Assembly: GCA_002393865.1 (NCBI GenBank)
Contig: DGUD01000225.1
Coordinates: 1 to 6,621, forward strand
Direction: 5' to 3'
DNA from: Treponema sp. UBA4319
Lineage (GTDB): Bacteria > Spirochaetota > Spirochaetia > Treponematales > Treponemataceae
Length of the DNA stretch: 6,621 nucleotides
The notes under the pieces were generated by a model. The model was not told the origin of the DNA and searched no databases. It was given only the letters and a program-made list of their open reading frames with translations. Both the position numbers and the translations under genes were made by a program. The number at the start of each line of letters is the position of its first letter. Position 1 is the first letter of the stretch. Positions 6,240-6,621 of the stretch are shown here, in pieces.

Positions 6240-6343
6240 TTCCCCGGCCGCGGGGAAGCATGGCGCCAAACATCCTCATATATAGCCGCCTTCAGGCGGT
6301 CTGATTTTTCTCCCGAAGGACGGGGCGCGTATCCGGCACCCCG
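6240..6343 (-). other. Row of GC-rich hairpins in the ilvD-ilvB junction
   Basis: Four inverted repeats sit between the ilvD stop and the ilvB ribosome binding site. In minus-strand order they are: an 8-bp stem with one G-U pair (6336-6343 with 6321-6328); a 3-bp stem closed by a C(UUCG)G tetraloop (6311-6320); CCGCC-TGAA-GGCGG (6286-6299); and a 7-bp stem TTCCCCG/CGGGGAA with a 4-nt loop (6240-6257). None is followed by a T-run, so none looks like an intrinsic terminator. They could set mRNA stability or processing between ilvD and ilvB, or form a leader for ilvB. I see no leader peptide rich in Ile/Val/Leu codons and no convincing promoter. The stems are read directly; their role is inference. 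Confidence 0.35.
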
Positions 6344-6351
6344 CCTTTGCC

Positions 6352-6621
6352 TTACTGGAGTATCGCCCCCTTGTCCGCGGAAGAGACGAGCTTCGCGTAG
6401 CGCGCAAGGTAACCGGACGTCACCTTGGGGGCAGGGGCTTTCCATGCGGCACGGCGCCGGGCAAGCTCCTCGTCGCTCACATCAAGGCTGATTTTATAGT
6501 TGTTGATGTCAAGCGTAATCTTGTCACCTTCCTGCACAAGGGCTATCGGCCCGCCGACAGCGGCTTCCGGGGAGCAGTGCCCCAGCGAGGCACCGCGCGT
6601 CGCGCCGGAGAAGCGCCCGTC
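6352..6621 (-). CDS. ilvD: Dihydroxy-acid dehydratase, C-terminal part (cut by window edge)
   Basis: Dihydroxy-acid dehydratase is a cytoplasmic iron-sulfur enzyme. It dehydrates 2,3-dihydroxy-isovalerate and its methylvalerate homologue to the 2-keto acids that precede valine, leucine and isoleucine. Only the last 89 residues are here; the frame runs open to the window edge at 6621, so the start lies outside. The visible part opens with [15 protein letters not shown] and continues [20 protein letters not shown], the highly conserved C-terminal block of the IlvD/Edd family. The Ser of DGRFSG is the residue proposed as catalytic base in this family. The usual residue before SPEA is Val; here it is Cys, a small oddity. 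The tail has the typical [13 protein letters not shown] segment and ends ADKGAILQ before a TAA stop. ilvB follows on the same strand after a 136-nt gap, so the two probably form one ilv operon. Identification is firm; the cluster ligands lie outside the window. Confidence 0.95.
   Translation of the reverse strand, partial: DGRFSGATRGASLGHCSPEAAVGGPIALVQEGDKITLDINNYKISLDVSDEELARRRAAWKAPAPKVTSGYLARYAKLVSSADKGAILQ

Noticed and set aside
6286..6299. CCGCCTGAA as a Neisseria-type DNA uptake sequence
   Set aside because: It differs from GCCGTCTGAA, occurs once in this form, and is better explained as one arm of a small hairpin.

Overview
All seven genes lie on the minus strand, so they are read here from high to low coordinates: ilvD (3' end only), ilvB, a DtxR/MntR-type metalloregulator, argH, then a three-gene polar amino acid ABC transporter (lipoprotein binding protein, permease, ATPase). 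The DNA is GC-rich (about 60% by eye). Strong GGAGG-type ribosome binding sites, TTG start codons and a lipoprotein-anchored binding protein fit a high-GC low-branching Firmicute. A Negativicutes/Selenomonas-like genome is my best guess, but nothing here fixes the taxon.

Region by region: 6621-6352 is the last 89 codons of dihydroxy-acid dehydratase. 6351-6216 is a 136-nt junction full of GC-rich hairpins that leads into ilvB (6215-4488), the acetolactate synthase large subunit, which I start at a TTG behind a GAGGAG site. After 42 nt comes a 124-residue iron/manganese-type repressor (4445-4071). Its end overlaps a pair of 10-bp direct repeats and a 16-bp perfect palindrome. 4070-3778 is the only sizeable non-coding stretch, about 290 nt. 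It holds a terminator-like stem followed by seven T and a second pair of mutually exclusive hairpins before a good ribosome binding site for argH (3777-2323). The binding-protein gene follows argH with almost no gap, then the permease and the ATPase overlap or nearly touch.

Working together: IlvB and IlvD are steps of isoleucine/valine/leucine synthesis. ArgH makes the last step of arginine synthesis, and the transporter, apparently cotranscribed with argH, probably imports a polar or basic amino acid. The transporter substrate is inferred only from this context.

I found no mobile element, CRISPR array, RNA gene or obviously new protein system. The most unusual items are the structured argH leader, the repeat/palindrome cluster at the repressor's 3' end, the mixed MntR/DtxR metal site of the repressor, and the lack of an acetolactate synthase small-subunit gene next to ilvB.
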